Positions 19,128 through 28,138 of a DNA stretch of 64,000 nt are shown in pieces; within the stretch, counting starts at the first letter, position 1; each line of letters opens with the position of its first letter. The position numbers were made by a program, and so were the translations under genes. The notes beneath the pieces are model-generated. The model was not told the DNA's origin and did no database searches. It saw only the letters and a program-made list of their open reading frames with translations. The DNA comes from Flexivirga meconopsidis (GTDB taxonomy: Bacteria; Actinomycetota; Actinomycetes; Actinomycetales; Dermatophilaceae). The DNA lies in the NCBI RefSeq assembly GCF_026162425.1, contig NZ_JAOBQJ010000001.1:806001-870000 (forward strand). The letters run 5' to 3'.

Positions 19128-20408
19128 CTACTGCACGGCCTGTGCTCCGCAAGGGTTGCCGTTCGCGGTGAGCACCGAGGTAGTCCGTTGCCACGACTGC
19201 GGATTCGACTTCGGCGTCACCAGCTGTATGACGTGCCCGTTCTGCCGGTCGACGTAGGTCGGACGGAACTTCTGGCTCAGGCTGACGTTGCCGGCGTTGT
19301 CCCGAGTGAACGTGACGTACATCAGCACGCCGTCCTGCGTGGCGGCCGGGAGGCTGAGCACACCCAGTCCCTGCGAAGAGATCGCGTTGCCGAGGCTGTA
19401 GCTGACCAGTTTGCCGTTGATCTTCTCGCACGGCTGCACCTCGTGCGGGTGGTTGCCGATGATGTAGTCGACCTGCCCGGAATTCAGGATGCCCGAAGCG
19501 AATTGGCGCTGTTCGGCGCTCGGGTTCGGGGTGTATTCGATGCCCCAGTGCATGGACACCAGCACCAGGTCCGCGCCCTGGGCGCGGGCCGCCTTGGCGT
19601 CGGCGACGATCCCGGCGACACCGACCACCGAGTAGAGGTTCTTGGCGAACCACGGCGCTCCGGTGGGCACCTTGGTCTGGTTGCCGATCGTGTTGTCCAG
19701 TGTCCAGCTGTAGGACAGCTGAGCGATCTTCAGGCCCTTGGCCTCGTAGAAGACCGGCTGGCCCGGCGTCGACGCGTCGGGGCCCGGGCCGGCCGCCTTC
19801 AGCCCGACCTGCTGCATGATGTCGCGGGTCGAGCGGGCGCCGGCCAGTCCGCGGTCGAAGGCGTGGTTGTTGGCGGTGCTGCACCCGTCATACCCGGCGC
19901 CCTTGATGGCGGAGGCGAATTCGTGCGGCGCGTTGATGCTGATGCCGTGCGACAGATCGGTGTCGGTCTTGGTGAGCGGCGTCTCCATCTGGCAGATCGC
20001 CACGTCCGCCGAGCTCACCGGGCCCTTCACCTGCTCGAACATCGGGCTGAAGTCGTAGCCGGTGCCGCCGGCATTGCGCTTCGCGTCGGCGATCAGCTCC
20101 GGGTGCGGCAGCTCGTCACCGGACACCAGCACGGTGACCGACGCCGGTTTGCCGGTGATGCGAGGACCGGCCTGCGCCGATCCGCTGGCCGACGCCGAGC
20201 TCGAGCCAGCGCTCGACGCGCTGCCCGATTGACCCGACGGGGCGCTCGATCCCGTTGGTGTTGCCTGCGATCCGCCGGTCGACGCGGCGTTCGATCCGCC
20301 GTCCGAGCCGCTGCTCGTGCACGCCGCCAACGTCAACAGTCCGCTGGCCGCTACCGCCGCGAACGCGCGACGCCGTGCCCGGAAAATTCCCCCGATACGT
20401 GCCCTCAT
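19128..20408 (-). CDS. CapA-family (poly-gamma-glutamate synthesis-type) lipoprotein
   Basis: 426 residues. The N-terminus MRARIGGIFRARRRAFAAVA leads into a lipobox LLTLAAC, so it is probably a lipoprotein on the outer face of the membrane. A Ser/Gly/Ala-rich linker (about 35-80) follows. The metallophosphoesterase-like CapA domain shows VSGDELPHPEL, ADVAICQMETPL, STANNHAFDRG, VSMHWGIEYTPNP and IIGNHPHEVQP, the usual metal-ligand motifs in order. The substrate is unknown; the capsule link is by family name only. ATG 20408 was chosen over an upstream in-frame start because it gives a regular signal peptide. The gene is divergent from a small membrane protein. An ATA isoleucine codon near its end lies in the frequent octamer GTATGACG (19226). 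Confidence 0.87.
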   Translation of the reverse strand: MRARIGGIFRARRRAFAAVAASGLLTLAACTSSGSDGGSNAASTGGSQATPTGSSAPSGQSGSASSAGSSSASASGSAQAGPRITGKPASVTVLVSGDELPHPELIADAKRNAGGTGYDFSPMFEQVKGPVSSADVAICQMETPLTKTDTDLSHGISINAPHEFASAIKGAGYDGCSTANNHAFDRGLAGARSTRDIMQQVGLKAAGPGPDASTPGQPVFYEAKGLKIAQLSYSWTLDNTIGNQTKVPTGAPWFAKNLYSVVGVAGIVADAKAARAQGADLVLVSMHWGIEYTPNPSAEQRQFASGILNSGQVDYIIGNHPHEVQPCEKINGKLVSYSLGNAISSQGLGVLSLPAATQDGVLMYVTFTRDNAGNVSLSQKFRPTYVDRQNGHVIQLVTPKSNPQSWQRTTSVLTANGNPCGAQAVQ

Positions 20409-20571
20409 GGGCGCGATGGTAGCCCGCGAACCGGTCCGGGCTCGCCCCATCGGGCCGCGGCGTTATGGCCTTGCGACGTGTTACCCACACCACAACCGCC
20501 CGATCTGCGGTAACTTCCGGGTAAGTGACCGACGAGTACGGTGGTAGTTCCCCGTCCGAGGAGTGCAGCAC

Positions 20572-21000
20572 ATGGGAATCTTCAACTCGCCCGTCAAAGC
20601 CGCGCCCGGCTCTGACCTGAACGCCAAGCAGGAGGGCCTGCTCTGGGTGGTGATCACCCTCGGCGCATTCATCCTGTTGCTCTTCCTCAACTTCATCTTC
20701 CAGCCGGACACCTCGTCGCTGCCCGGCCCGACCTGGCTGACCGGCCCGGTGCTCGGCTTCGTCGTCGGCATCATCGCCTCGCTGCTGGTCAAACCGCGCA
20801 GCTGGCAGGTGCAGTCCTGGGTGGTGCCCGGCATCGTCCTGGTGCTGGTCATCCTGTGCGAGTTCTTCCAGGGCGACGCGCAGTGGATCGGTCAGACCCT
20901 CGCGACCTTCTTCGTCGGCTTCGGCGGCGGCGCACTGTTCTTCCGCGCCGCGGAGAAGCAGCACGAGTACGACGTGGCGCACCGTCAGGGGCGCGCCTGA
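20572..21000 (+). CDS. Small hypothetical membrane protein with four predicted helices
   Basis: 142 residues with four hydrophobic stretches: about 26-45 (WVVITLGAFILLLFLNFIF), 60-77 (GPVLGFVVGIIASLLV), 84-103 (WVVPGIVLVLVILCEFF) and 109-126 (QTLATFFVGFGGGALFF). The N-terminus and the charged C-terminal tail (AAEKQHEYDVAHRQGRA) probably face the cytoplasm. I do not recognise a named family. ATG 20572 has a GAGGAG ribosome-binding site about nine bases upstream. It is divergent from the CapA-like gene and followed by a strong terminator (21030-21061), so it is likely monocistronic. Confidence 0.75.
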   Translation: MGIFNSPVKAAPGSDLNAKQEGLLWVVITLGAFILLLFLNFIFQPDTSSLPGPTWLTGPVLGFVVGIIASLLVKPRSWQVQSWVVPGIVLVLVILCEFFQGDAQWIGQTLATFFVGFGGGALFFRAAEKQHEYDVAHRQGRA

Positions 21001-21029
21001 GGGTCGCAGCCCCCGTCATACGAACAAGG

Positions 21030-21061
21030 AAGGGCCCGTGGCGATCGCGCCACGGGCCCTT
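21030..21061. terminator. Strong bidirectional hairpin terminator
   Basis: A perfect 14-bp stem (21030-21043 with 21048-21061) closed by ATCG; the arm is AAGGGCCCGTGGCG. It lies between the convergent small membrane gene and katG, and the A/T pairs at its base serve either direction. Confidence 0.85.
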
Positions 21062-21075
21062 CTCGTATGCCGCTG

Positions 21076-23268
21076 CTACTTCTTCACGTCGAACCGGTCG
21101 TTGTCCATGACCTTCGCCCAGGCGGCGACGAAGTCCTGCACGAACTTGGCGGCGGCGTCGTCGGAGGCGTAGACCTCGGCGACCGCACGCAGCTCGGAGT
21201 TGGCGCTGAACACCAGGTCGGCGCGGCTGCCGGTCCAGGTCTGGCCGTCCGGCCCGGTCGCCACGTAGGAACCCTTGGTGTCGCCCGGCTTCCAGTCGGT
21301 GGTGAGTGCCAGCAGGTTGACGAAGAAGTCGTTCGTCAACTGACCGACACGGTCGGTGAGGACCCCGTCCTTGTTGTCACCGGTGTTGGCGCCCAGCACC
21401 CGCAGACCGCCGATCAGCACGGTCATCTCCGGTGCGCTGAGATTCAGCAGGTTCGCCCGGTCGATCAGGTGGTACTCCAGCGGGGCGACCGGCTCGAAGT
21501 CGGTGTAGTTGCGGAACGGGTCGATGCGCGGCTCCAGGTAGGCGACCGAGTCGACCTCGGTCTGCTCCTGGGTGGCGTCACCGCGGCCCGGCGTGAACGG
21601 CACCTCCACGTCGTGTCCGGCGGCCTTGGCCGCCTGCTCGACGCCGACGTTGCCGGCCAGCACGGTCGCGTCCGCGAACGAGATGCCGGTGTCCTGCGCG
21701 ATCTGTCCCAGCTTGGTCACGACCGGCCCGATGGCCGCCGGGTCGTTGACCTGCCAGGAGTTCTGCGGCTCCAGGCGCAGGCGGCCGCCGTTGGCGCCGC
21801 CTCGCTTGTCGGAGTTGCGGTATGACGCAGCCGCGGCCCAACCGGTCTTGACCAGGTCGGACACCGAGAAGCCGGCGTCGGCGATCTGCTGCTTCGCGGC
21901 CGCGATGGCCTCGGCGCTCGGTGCCTGCGTCTGCGGGACCGGGTCCTGCCAGATCAGGTCCTCGGCCGGCACCTCGGGTCCGAGGTAGCGGGACTTCGGG
22001 CCCATGTCGCGGTGGGTCAGCTTGAACCACGCACGCGCGAATGCGTCGGCGAACTCCTCGGGCTTCTCCATGAATCGGCGCGAGATCTTCTCGTATGCCG
22101 GGTCGAAGCGCAGCGCAAGGTCGGAGGTCAGCATGCGCGGCTCGCGCTTGCCGTCACCGGACGCCTCCGGCACCATGTCGGCCCCGCCGTTGTTGACCGG
22201 GCGCCACTGCTTGGCACCCGCGGGGGAGTCCATGAGCTCCCACTCATAACCGAACAGGATGTGGAAGAACTCGTCGTCCCAGCGGGTCGGGTGGTAGGTC
22301 CAGGTGACCTCCAGGCCGGAGCCGATGACGTCGACCGTCTTGCCGGTCTGGAAGGGCTGCTTCCAGCCGATGCCGTTCTGCTCCAGCGGCGCGCCCTCGG
22401 GCTCCGGGCCGACCTCGTCGGCGGGCGCCGCGCCGTGGGTCTTGCCGAAGGTGTGGCCACCGGCGATGAGGGCGACGGTCTCCTCGTCGTTCATCGCCAT
22501 CCGGCCGAAGGTCTCGCGGATGTCGACCGCGGACTTCAACGGGTCGGGTTCGCCGTTCGGGCCTTCCGGGTTGACGTAGATCAGGCCCATTTGCACTGCG
22601 GCCAACGGGTTTTCGAGGTCGCGCTCGCCGGTGTAACGCTCGTCGCCGAGCCACTCGGTCTCCGGGCCCCAGTAGACGTCGTCATCCGGCTCCCAGGCCT
22701 CCGGGCGGCCGCCGGCGAAGCCGAACGTTTTGAAGCCCATGTCCTCCAGGGCCACGTTGCCGGCCAGGATCATCAGGTCACCCCAGGAGAGCGCCTGGCC
22801 GTACTTCTTCTTGACCGGCCACAGCAGGCGGCGGGCACGGTCGAGCAGCACGTTGTCCGGCCAGGAGTTCAGCGGGGCGAAGCGCTGCTGCCCCGTGCCG
22901 CCGCCACCGCGGCCGTCCTGGACGCGGTAGGTGCCGGCGCTGTGCCACGCCATACGGATCATCAGCGGGCCGTAGTTGCCGAAGTCGGCCGGCCACCATT
23001 CCTGGGAGCTGGTGAGCAGCGTGCCGATGTCCGCCTTGACGGCCGCGAGGTCCAGCTTGCTGAATGCGGCCGCGTAGTCGAAGTCCTCGCCCAACGGGTT
23101 GGCGACCGCCGGGTTCTTGGCCAGAATCTTCAGGTTGAGCCGCTGCGGCCACCACTGCTGGTTGGCGTCACCCTGCGTCGGCGGGATGAGATTGTGCATA
23201 ACCGGGCATTTGCCGCCCGCGTCCTCATCGTTGATCTCAGCCAGAGGCTGTTCGTCGGTGGTGCTCAT
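21076..23268 (-). CDS. katG: Catalase-peroxidase KatG
   Basis: 730-residue bifunctional haem enzyme that removes hydrogen peroxide. The distal haem site is R105-W108-H109 in [13 protein letters not shown]. The covalent Met-Tyr-Trp adduct partners are W108, Y231 ([16 protein letters not shown]) and M257, and the proximal haem ligand is H272 in [14 protein letters not shown]. The C-terminal duplicated domain is present, so the length is normal. ATG 23268 has an AAGGAAG site. It is directly downstream of furA (21 bp), the standard actinobacterial furA-katG operon, so it should be induced by peroxide when FurA is released. Confidence 0.97.
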   Translation of the reverse strand: MSTTDEQPLAEINDEDAGGKCPVMHNLIPPTQGDANQQWWPQRLNLKILAKNPAVANPLGEDFDYAAAFSKLDLAAVKADIGTLLTSSQEWWPADFGNYGPLMIRMAWHSAGTYRVQDGRGGGGTGQQRFAPLNSWPDNVLLDRARRLLWPVKKKYGQALSWGDLMILAGNVALEDMGFKTFGFAGGRPEAWEPDDDVYWGPETEWLGDERYTGERDLENPLAAVQMGLIYVNPEGPNGEPDPLKSAVDIRETFGRMAMNDEETVALIAGGHTFGKTHGAAPADEVGPEPEGAPLEQNGIGWKQPFQTGKTVDVIGSGLEVTWTYHPTRWDDEFFHILFGYEWELMDSPAGAKQWRPVNNGGADMVPEASGDGKREPRMLTSDLALRFDPAYEKISRRFMEKPEEFADAFARAWFKLTHRDMGPKSRYLGPEVPAEDLIWQDPVPQTQAPSAEAIAAAKQQIADAGFSVSDLVKTGWAAAASYRNSDKRGGANGGRLRLEPQNSWQVNDPAAIGPVVTKLGQIAQDTGISFADATVLAGNVGVEQAAKAAGHDVEVPFTPGRGDATQEQTEVDSVAYLEPRIDPFRNYTDFEPVAPLEYHLIDRANLLNLSAPEMTVLIGGLRVLGANTGDNKDGVLTDRVGQLTNDFFVNLLALTTDWKPGDTKGSYVATGPDGQTWTGSRADLVFSANSELRAVAEVYASDDAAAKFVQDFVAAWAKVMDNDRFDVKK

Positions 23269-23289
23269 GACTTCCTTTCGGTGTCGTAC

Positions 23290-23733
23290 TCAGGTGGGTG
23301 AAACTTTTTGCGCGGCAACGCAATCGGGGCACACACCCCAGTAGATGACCTCGGCTTCGTCGATCTGGAAACCGTGGTCGTCTGTGGTGTGCAGGCACGG
23401 CGCCTCGCCCACGGCACAGTTGACGTCGACGACCGCGCCGCAGGAGCGGCAGACGAGATGATGGTGGTTGTCACCGACACGCAGCTCGTAGCGTGCGCCC
23501 GAGCCCGCGGGCTGGATGCGGCGCACCAGGTGCGTGTCGGCGAAGGTGTTGAGGCAGTCGAAAATGGCCTGCCGGGAGACGGTCGGCAACTGCTCGCGGA
23601 CCGACTCGGCGATGACCGTGCTGTCAGCGTGCGGATGGTCGCGCACGGCGGTCAGCACGGCGAGCCGAGGCTGCGTCACGCGCAGACCGGCCTTGCGCAG
23701 CGTCTCCTCGAAGTGGTCCGGCACGTGACTCAC
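23290..23733 (-). CDS. furA: FurA-type ferric uptake/peroxide regulator
   Basis: 147 residues, very close in pattern to mycobacterial FurA. The winged helix runs LRKAGLRVTQPRLAVLTAV...PTVSRQAIFDCLNTFADTHLVRRIQPAGSGARYE. Metal sites are GDNHHHLVCRSCG and a second CxxC in YWGVCPDC. I chose GTG 23733 because mycobacterial FurA starts MSSIPDY, matching VSHVPDH here; GTG 23724 is an alternative. The start directly follows GGAAGG, and mycobacterial furA messages are leaderless, so this could be so here. It represses itself and katG in the family. An operator-like box lies just upstream (23741-23764). Confidence 0.93.
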   Translation of the reverse strand: MSHVPDHFEETLRKAGLRVTQPRLAVLTAVRDHPHADSTVIAESVREQLPTVSRQAIFDCLNTFADTHLVRRIQPAGSGARYELRVGDNHHHLVCRSCGAVVDVNCAVGEAPCLHTTDDHGFQIDEAEVIYWGVCPDCVAAQKVSPT

Positions 23734-23740
23734 CCTTCCG

Positions 23741-23764
23741 AGTTTTCTGGACCAAGTCAAGTCT
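23741..23764 (-). promoter_or_regulatory. Probable furA-katG promoter/operator box
   Basis: Read on the minus strand, this contains TTGACTTGGTCCAGAAAACT, which closely resembles the A/T-rich FurA-binding and promoter element known upstream of mycobacterial furA (TTGACT...TTCCAGAAAA). TTGACT can serve as the -35 box. It is only a few bases upstream of the furA start. The match is from memory of the family element, not from a search. Confidence 0.65.
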
Positions 23765-23772
23765 TCTCCGCC

Positions 23773-23898
23773 GGTCGAGTAGCCGGGTCTAGCTGGTCGA
23801 GTAGCTGGGTCTTGCTGGTCGAGTAGCCGGGAGGAGCGAAGCGGGGGACGGCGTATCGAGACCAGTGTCGTATCGAGGTCAGTGTCTATCGAGACCAG
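23773..23898. repeat. REP-like cluster of GGTCGAGTAGC and TATCGAGACCAG words
   Basis: GGTCGAGTAGC occurs at 23773, 23795 and 23817, about 22 bp apart. TATCGAGACCAG occurs at 23854 and 23887, with a variant TATCGAGGTCAG at 23871. CTGGTC...GACCAG makes inverted ends around GGGAGGAGCGAAGCGGGGGA. Similar strings are common between genes in high-GC actinobacteria and behave as dispersed palindromic repeats. The cluster fills most of the gap between furA's promoter and the 3' end of the PAP2-kinase gene. Confidence 0.7.
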
Positions 23899-23904
23899 CT
23901 GCGC

Positions 23905-25371
23905 TCAGAACGCTGCGTCGTGACAGAAGACGGTCAGCGCCCGCCGGTCGGCGCGCACCCGCAACGACTCGGTCATCTCGCCGAGCTCTCCGTCGCGGGC
24001 CACCCTGACCGGGCCGTTGAGGATGTCGATCTGCATCTCGGGAGCGCTGAGCTCGTGATAGCGCTTGTTGCGCGCCAATTGCCCGGTCAGCAACGCTGCC
24101 AATACTTTCAGCTGTCCGAAGGGTCCGGCGACGTCGAGCATGCGCAGGTCGACCAGGCCGTCGCTCATCTGCTCCCGGAATGCCGGTGCGAAGCCACTCG
24201 GCTGGTACTTGCCGTTGCCGAGGAAGAGCAGGTTGATCTCGCTGGTGGTGTCGTCCACCCGCACCCGCAGGTTGCGGTCCTTGACGACCAACGCCGCCCA
24301 CGCCGCGGCGAGCGGCTTGCCGATGCGTCCTTCGTACTTCTCGCGAATCTCCACGAAGTCGGTGTAGGCACCGATGCTCGCGGTGTTGAGGAAGATCTCG
24401 TCGTTGAGGTATGCCGCGTCGACCTTGTCCGCGGTGCCGCGTTTGACTGCCGTGATCGCGGCGTCCAGGCCGAATGCGCCGACGTCCTTGGCGAAGTGGT
24501 TGAAGGTGCCGGCCGGGAAGACGGCGAGCGGCACGCCGGCTGCGATGGCTGCCGCTGCTGCCGAGCGGACGGTGCCGTCACCGCCGGCCACACCGAGAAC
24601 CTCTGCCCGAGAAGCGGATTCGCGCATCACCTGCTCGACATCGTCCTCCTTGCGGAGTTCGACGACTTCCACGTCCGCCAGCTTGCGTTGCACCTTGCGC
24701 AGCACATCCGCACCTTGCCCGCTGTGCGACGCGGGGTTGACGACCAGCACGACGCCGCGCCCGGTGGGGCGCTCGCCGAGCTGCAGGGGAGCACGGTGGT
24801 GCAGGTGCTTTTCGGGTGGCGCCGCCGGCGGCACGAGCTTTCCGCCGATGCGGGCCACCGTGCTGCCGAGGAACCAGCCGGCGACCACGTCGGAGGGGTA
24901 GTGCGCACCCGTCGCGACCCGGGACACGCCGACCAGGCCGGCGAGCGCCCGCAGCGGGTAGGCCAGCGCCGGCAGCTCGAGGCTCACCGCGGTCACGAAG
25001 GCGGCGGCGCTCGAGGCGTGGCCGCTCGGGAAGCTGGTCGAGGTCGGCAGCCGCCGGGACATCCGGCTGAGGGGCACCGACCGCAAGGACGGTCGCGGTC
25101 GCCGATTGGTCCGTTTCGCAATCTGATTGGTGATGAGGCTACTCATCGCGATGGTGGCGACACCACGCATCGCCGCACGTTGTGCACGCCGCTTGCGACT
25201 CACCCCGAGCAGGGCGGCAATGCCGAGCCAGAGCTTGGAGTGGTCCGCTGCATCGGTGAGCCGGGGCATCAATCGGTCGAGCAGCGGACTGTCGGTGGTG
25301 GCGAGCGCCTCGAACACCGACACGTCCAGGTCGTCGACGTCCTGCACTATGCGGGCGGTCCAGTCGGGCAT
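23905..25371 (-). CDS. Fusion of PAP2 phosphatase and diacylglycerol/lipid kinase domains
   Basis: 488 residues with two enzyme domains. The N-terminal PAP2 phosphatase (about 1-190) has the three motifs KRTNRRPRP, FPSGHASS and SRVATGAHYPSDVVAG, plus hydrophobic helices. The C-terminal half (about 205-488) is a DAGK/sphingosine-kinase-like domain: VVLVVNPASHSGQGAD, the nucleotide loop VAGGDGTVRSA, PAGTFNHFAKDVGA, and the late YNGxxxP-like region around FLGNGKYQPSG. It probably acts on lipid phosphates at the membrane, with one half removing and the other adding phosphate. Actinobacterial proteins with this pairing are known, but their substrates are not established. It is last on its strand before the REP-like cluster. 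Confidence 0.88.
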   Translation of the reverse strand: MPDWTARIVQDVDDLDVSVFEALATTDSPLLDRLMPRLTDAADHSKLWLGIAALLGVSRKRRAQRAAMRGVATIAMSSLITNQIAKRTNRRPRPSLRSVPLSRMSRRLPTSTSFPSGHASSAAAFVTAVSLELPALAYPLRALAGLVGVSRVATGAHYPSDVVAGWFLGSTVARIGGKLVPPAAPPEKHLHHRAPLQLGERPTGRGVVLVVNPASHSGQGADVLRKVQRKLADVEVVELRKEDDVEQVMRESASRAEVLGVAGGDGTVRSAAAAAIAAGVPLAVFPAGTFNHFAKDVGAFGLDAAITAVKRGTADKVDAAYLNDEIFLNTASIGAYTDFVEIREKYEGRIGKPLAAAWAALVVKDRNLRVRVDDTTSEINLLFLGNGKYQPSGFAPAFREQMSDGLVDLRMLDVAGPFGQLKVLAALLTGQLARNKRYHELSAPEMQIDILNGPVRVARDGELGEMTESLRVRADRRALTVFCHDAAF

Positions 25372-25398
25372 CGGTGGCTGCGGCCTTTCGGGAGTGGA

Positions 25399-26358
25399 TC
25401 AGTAGAGGGGCGACCGGTCGGCGCCGTGATAGATCTGCGCGTCGAGCCGGTGCGGGTCGACGTCGAGCAGTGTGCGATCCCAGTTTCCGAGATCGGCCGC
25501 CAGCCCATAGGTTTCGTTGAGGAATGCCTGCACCATCGCGTCCGGGTCGTCGCTGTTGCGCACCTCGTCGTAGGGCAGGATCCACTCGCCCAAGGTGTCG
25601 TCGAACTTGCCGACGCTGACCTTGCCGGACCGGAAGCCGTCGGGCTCGGGGTAGGCGTAGGTGTAGAACGAGCCCTCTGCCGAACCGCCGGCCCAGAAGC
25701 CGGCCGCGAAATTCTCCCGGCTCTCGGCCTCGTCCATCACCCACGACGGCAGGTTTGGCACGTGCAGCGCCGGCGGTGGCTTCGGCGCGCCGCGCCCGGA
25801 GAAGCGCACGCAGGACAGGTCGAGAGACCCCCAGAACAGCTGGGTCGGGCTGTCCTTCCCCGCGAAGCCGGCGCGCCAGATCATGAAAGTCCTTTGCACA
25901 GCTACCAATTGACGCCAGAAGGTTTGCGCCGCCGATGCGTTATACGGGCGAGGCTCGGTGTCCTCGGCGAACGGCACCGCCGGGTCGACCTCGTTGGGGC
26001 TGGGCACGATGTCGCAGCGCAGGCGCAGCGTCCGGAGCGCGTCCTGCACCTCGCCGTAGAAGGCCGCGACCGATTTGGCCTCCAGTGCGATGGCGACCTC
26101 GTGGCCGTCTGCGCGACGGAGATAGAACTTGTGGTCGATGAAGTCGAACTCGGCATCGAAGGGGTGACCCTCGAAGAACATCATCCCGGTGCGAAAGCCG
26201 CGAGCGCTCACCTGGAAGGTGACGTTCCACCAGTGGTTGACCAGCGGAGTGGAGACCATCTCCATCTTGCCGACGATCTGCAGCCAGAGGTGCAAGGTCT
26301 TGCGGGTGTCGGTCCAGCTGTCGACCGCCAGGGCCGGCCAGGTTTCGGTGTTGGTCAT
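25399..26358 (-). CDS. DUF5996-family protein
   Basis: 319 residues. It begins WPALAVDSWTDTRKTLHLWLQIVGKMEM and contains LVNHWWNVTFQVSARGF, FDFIDHKFYLRRADG, FWRQLVAVQRTFMIWRAGF and LFWGSLDLSCVRFSGR. These conserved Trp/His-rich stretches match what I recall of DUF5996 proteins. Function is unknown. ATG 26358 overlaps the stop of the FMN reductase gene by four bases (ATGA), making it the third gene of a tightly coupled operon with an LLM oxidoreductase. The frame is open for 37 codons upstream, but that part overlaps the reductase gene and is not conserved in type. Confidence 0.75.
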   Translation of the reverse strand: MTNTETWPALAVDSWTDTRKTLHLWLQIVGKMEMVSTPLVNHWWNVTFQVSARGFRTGMMFFEGHPFDAEFDFIDHKFYLRRADGHEVAIALEAKSVAAFYGEVQDALRTLRLRCDIVPSPNEVDPAVPFAEDTEPRPYNASAAQTFWRQLVAVQRTFMIWRAGFAGKDSPTQLFWGSLDLSCVRFSGRGAPKPPPALHVPNLPSWVMDEAESRENFAAGFWAGGSAEGSFYTYAYPEPDGFRSGKVSVGKFDDTLGEWILPYDEVRNSDDPDAMVQAFLNETYGLAADLGNWDRTLLDVDPHRLDAQIYHGADRSPLY

Positions 26359-26993
26359 CGGTGCTCCGTTCCATTCGGGTTGCCGGTGTTGGGTATGCCG
26401 CCGAGCAGGGCGCGCATCTGATCTAGTTCGTCGCCGCCAGCGGGGGCGGGCGTATGTCGAGGCCCGCACGCAGTGAGGAGCCTGACGAATCCTGCTGCGG
26501 CGCGGTCGATTCGGGGGCTGAGGTCGCTGCCGTCACCGCCAAAATCGCTGGTAGCGGCATACACGGCCGTGGGAGCGACGATCGCGTGTAGGTAGGAGAA
26601 CATCGGGCGCAGCGAGTGCTCAAGCACCAGGGAGTGTCGTTCGGTGCCGCCGGTGGCCGCGATGAGCACCGGCATGCCGTCCAGGCTGGGCAGCGGCAGG
26701 ACGTCGAAGAACAGTTTGAAGAGTCCACTGAACGAGGCGTTGAACGCCGGGGTGACGGCGATCAGTCCGTCGGCAGAGGCGAGCGTGTCGAACGCGGACT
26801 GGAGCTCCGGGCTGACGAATCCGGTGAGCGTGGCGTCCATCAGCGCCTTGCCATAGAGCCGCAGGTCGATCACCGGCAACTCGACGCTGCCGGCCGGCAG
26901 ATCCTGCCGGACCGCCTCGGCGAGCCGGTCGGCGAGCAGCCGGGTGCTTGAGGGTTCGCGCAGTCCAGCCGTCACCACGGCGATGGTGGTCAT
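26355..26993 (-). CDS. NADPH-dependent FMN reductase, CE1759-type partner of an LLM oxidoreductase
   Basis: 212 residues of flavodoxin-like fold. It opens IAVVTAGLREPSSTRLLADRLAEAV, with the flavin phosphate loop in the early S-S-T, and then LIAVTPAFNASFSGLFKLFFDVL for the isoalloxazine side. In many actinobacteria such a reductase lies beside a luciferase-like monooxygenase (the CE1758/CE1759 pair), and it probably supplies reduced FMN. Start and stop overlap the neighbours by ATGA on both sides (26990-26993 and 26355-26358), so translation of all three is coupled. The substrate of the pair is unknown. Confidence 0.85.
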   Translation of the reverse strand: MTTIAVVTAGLREPSSTRLLADRLAEAVRQDLPAGSVELPVIDLRLYGKALMDATLTGFVSPELQSAFDTLASADGLIAVTPAFNASFSGLFKLFFDVLPLPSLDGMPVLIAATGGTERHSLVLEHSLRPMFSYLHAIVAPTAVYAATSDFGGDGSDLSPRIDRAAAGFVRLLTACGPRHTPAPAGGDELDQMRALLGGIPNTGNPNGTEHR

Positions 26994-28138
26994 GCCTGAT
27001 CATCCTTCGAAGTGGTTGGTGCGCTTTGGGGTTCGGCTTTCGGGGCGGTGTCGGCAGCTTCCTTGGCAGCCAGCAACGACGCGTGAGTCGGAGCGTCGGG
27101 TACGTTTGCGGGCCGCCCCTTTGCAAACTCTTCCCGGAGCACCGGCACGACCTCCTCGCCGAGCAGATCGAGTTGCTCGAGCACCGTCTTGAGCGGCAGC
27201 CCGGCGTGGTCGATCAGGAAAAGCTGGCGCTGGTAGTCGCCGACGTACTCACGGAAGCCGAGAGTGCGCTCGATGACCTCCTGCGGCGACCCGACGGTCA
27301 GTGGCGTCTCCCGGGTGAACTCTTCGAGTGACGGCCCGTGGCCGTAGACTGGCGCCTCGTTGAAGTAGGGCCGGAACTCCCTGACCGCGTCCTGGCTGTT
27401 ACGCCGCATGAAGATCTGGCCACCGAGTCCGACAATCGCTTGCTCGGGGGCCCCGTGGCCGTAGTCGGCGAAGCGCTGTCGGTAGAGCTCGACCTGTTGC
27501 TGCGTGTGCGACGGCGGCCAGAAGATGTGGTTGGCGAAGAACCCGTCGCCGAAATAGCCTGCCAATTCAGCGATCTCGGGAGACCGAATCGATGCGTGCC
27601 AGACGAAGGGAGGCACGTCGTCCAGTGGGCGCGGTGCCAGTGTGAAGCCCTGGAGTGCGGCCCGGAATTTGCCGCTCCAGCTCACGACCTCGTCGTCCCA
27701 GACGGTGCGCAATAGCTGGTAGTTCTCGACGGTCAGCGGTATGGCGGCGCGGATGTCCTTGCCGAACCACGGGTAGACCGGCCCGGTGTTGCCGCGGCCG
27801 AGCATGACGTCGGTGCGGCCGTCGCACAGGTGCTGCAGCACGCTGAAGTCCTCGGCGATCTTCACCGGGTCGTTCGTGGTGATCAAGGTGGTCGATGTCG
27901 ACAGCAGCAGGTGCTCGGTCTGGGCGGCGATGTAGGCCAGAAGCGTGGTCGGAGACGACGGCACGAACGGCGGGTTGTGGTGCTCGCCGGTCGCGAAGAC
28001 GTCGAGGCCGACCTCGTCCGCCTTCTTGGCGATCGCCACCGTGGCCTTGATGCGCTCGTGCTCGCTCGGCGTTGTGAGTGTGGTCGGGTCACGCGTCACA
28101 TCGCCGACCGTGAAGATCCCGAACTGCATTCCGCTCAT
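26990..28138 (-). CDS. LLM-class flavin-dependent oxidoreductase, CE1758 type
   Basis: 382 residues from ATG 28138. A luciferase-like barrel is seen from MQFGIFTVGDVTRDPTTLTTPSEHERIKATVAIAKKADEVGLDVFATGEHHNPPF, with the characteristic GEHHN. Later pieces are LLLSTSTTLITTNDPVKIAEDFSVLQHLCDGRTDVMLGRGN and WHASIRSPEIAELAGYFGDGFFANHIF. The C-terminal tail (about 350-382) is polar and variable. The enzyme would use FMNH2 from the coupled reductase to oxidise an unknown organic substrate. Starts are ambiguous: GTG 28150, ATG 28147, ATG 28138 and ATG 28129 are in frame; AAGGGTG lies about nine bases before 28138. It is first gene of the LLM-reductase-DUF5996 operon. Confidence 0.88.
   Translation of the reverse strand: MSGMQFGIFTVGDVTRDPTTLTTPSEHERIKATVAIAKKADEVGLDVFATGEHHNPPFVPSSPTTLLAYIAAQTEHLLLSTSTTLITTNDPVKIAEDFSVLQHLCDGRTDVMLGRGNTGPVYPWFGKDIRAAIPLTVENYQLLRTVWDDEVVSWSGKFRAALQGFTLAPRPLDDVPPFVWHASIRSPEIAELAGYFGDGFFANHIFWPPSHTQQQVELYRQRFADYGHGAPEQAIVGLGGQIFMRRNSQDAVREFRPYFNEAPVYGHGPSLEEFTRETPLTVGSPQEVIERTLGFREYVGDYQRQLFLIDHAGLPLKTVLEQLDLLGEEVVPVLREEFAKGRPANVPDAPTHASLLAAKEAADTAPKAEPQSAPTTSKDDQA

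Noticed and set aside
17450-19171. A 573-codon plus-strand open frame antisense to treY
   Set aside because: TreY motifs are complete on the minus strand, and the plus frame is His/Arg/Gln-rich noise.
23920-26421. An 833-codon plus-strand open frame over the PAP2-kinase and DUF5996 genes
   Set aside because: No recognisable domain, and it runs across several well-supported minus-strand genes and the gap between them.
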